Positions 63,974 to 64,000 of a DNA stretch of 64,000 bases are shown piece by piece. Source of the DNA: Dulcicalothrix desertica PCC 7102 (GTDB lineage: Bacteria; Cyanobacteriota; Cyanobacteriia; Cyanobacteriales; Nostocaceae); assembly GCF_003991905.1 (NCBI RefSeq), contig NZ_RSCL01000036.1, positions 1-64,000 of the forward strand. Direction: 5' to 3'. Under the pieces are notes generated by a model that was not told the origin of the DNA, ran no database searches, and worked only from the letters and a program-made list of their open reading frames with translations. How positions within the stretch are numbered: the stretch's first letter is position 1; each line of letters starts with the position of its first letter. A program made the position numbers and the translations under genes.

Positions 63974-64000
63974 TTACTGGAGGGATGAAGCGGTGTGTAT

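Overview
The window reads as chromosome of a filamentous, hormogonium-forming cyanobacterium of the order Nostocales. The reasons are a complete hmp motility-chemotaxis locus, a Tab2-type photosystem translation factor, PEP-CTERM and two-partner-secretion proteins, many hybrid histidine kinases, heptanucleotide STRR repeats and AT-rich DNA. The usual cyanobacterial palindrome HIP1 (GCGATCGC) was not seen. GGCGCC is present about 128 times by eye count (about 2 per kb) and seems to take its place. The genus cannot be settled from the sequence alone.

Layout. 1-360: 3' end of a 23S rRNA gene, 5S rRNA and terminator. 514-1095: a SUKH (SMI1/KNR4) gene broken by a 195-bp MITE. 1216-13312: hmpF (minus strand) divergent from hmpA-B-C-D-E, a chemotaxis-like array that in Nostoc punctiforme controls type IV pilus gliding of hormogonia. 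13.3-17.7 kb: small ORFs, a CHASE3 hybrid kinase, a hairpin MITE and a single-domain response regulator. 18.2-24.6 kb: secreted proteins (PEP-CTERM, Gly-Gly-leader peptide, prolyl oligopeptidase), a histidine phosphatase and a frameshifted acetyltransferase. 24.8-27.6 kb: a ParB/HTH-like protein divergent from an XRE-like regulator, then an anchored alpha/beta hydrolase. 27.9-39.3 kb: an SDR-PhyH fusion, a DUF4038 lipoprotein, a WGxxGxxG protein, DUF4058, GT2, a ClC transporter with CBS and USP domains, PmbA/TldE and Tab2.

39.6-43.5 kb is a graveyard of a type I restriction-modification system: an hsdR 3' remnant and a frameshifted hsdM fused in frame to the tail of hsdS. A two-gene block holding an HNH protein that has lost its catalytic core sits between them. 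44.0-50.9 kb: an anchored Asn/Gln-rich protein, a TPS adhesin and a second hybrid kinase. 51-57 kb is another accessory stretch: a hicA remnant, an RTX protein, a 912-aa pentapeptide/membrane/CHAT protease-like protein and the tail of a patatin-like phospholipase. 57.9-64 kb: a divergent LysR / DJ-1-type lipoprotein pair, a secreted crystallin-like protein and a minus-strand desaturase-aminotransferase-SDR operon that probably continues past the window edge.

The strongest candidates for a second look are: the membrane-embedded CHAT protein beside a dead patatin; the SDR-PhyH fusion; the desaturase-aminotransferase-SDR operon; the pseudo-receiver of HmpA; the 18-bp palindrome repeated near the ParB-like gene; the precisely reconstructable MITE insertion; and GGCGCC as the genome's iterated palindrome.
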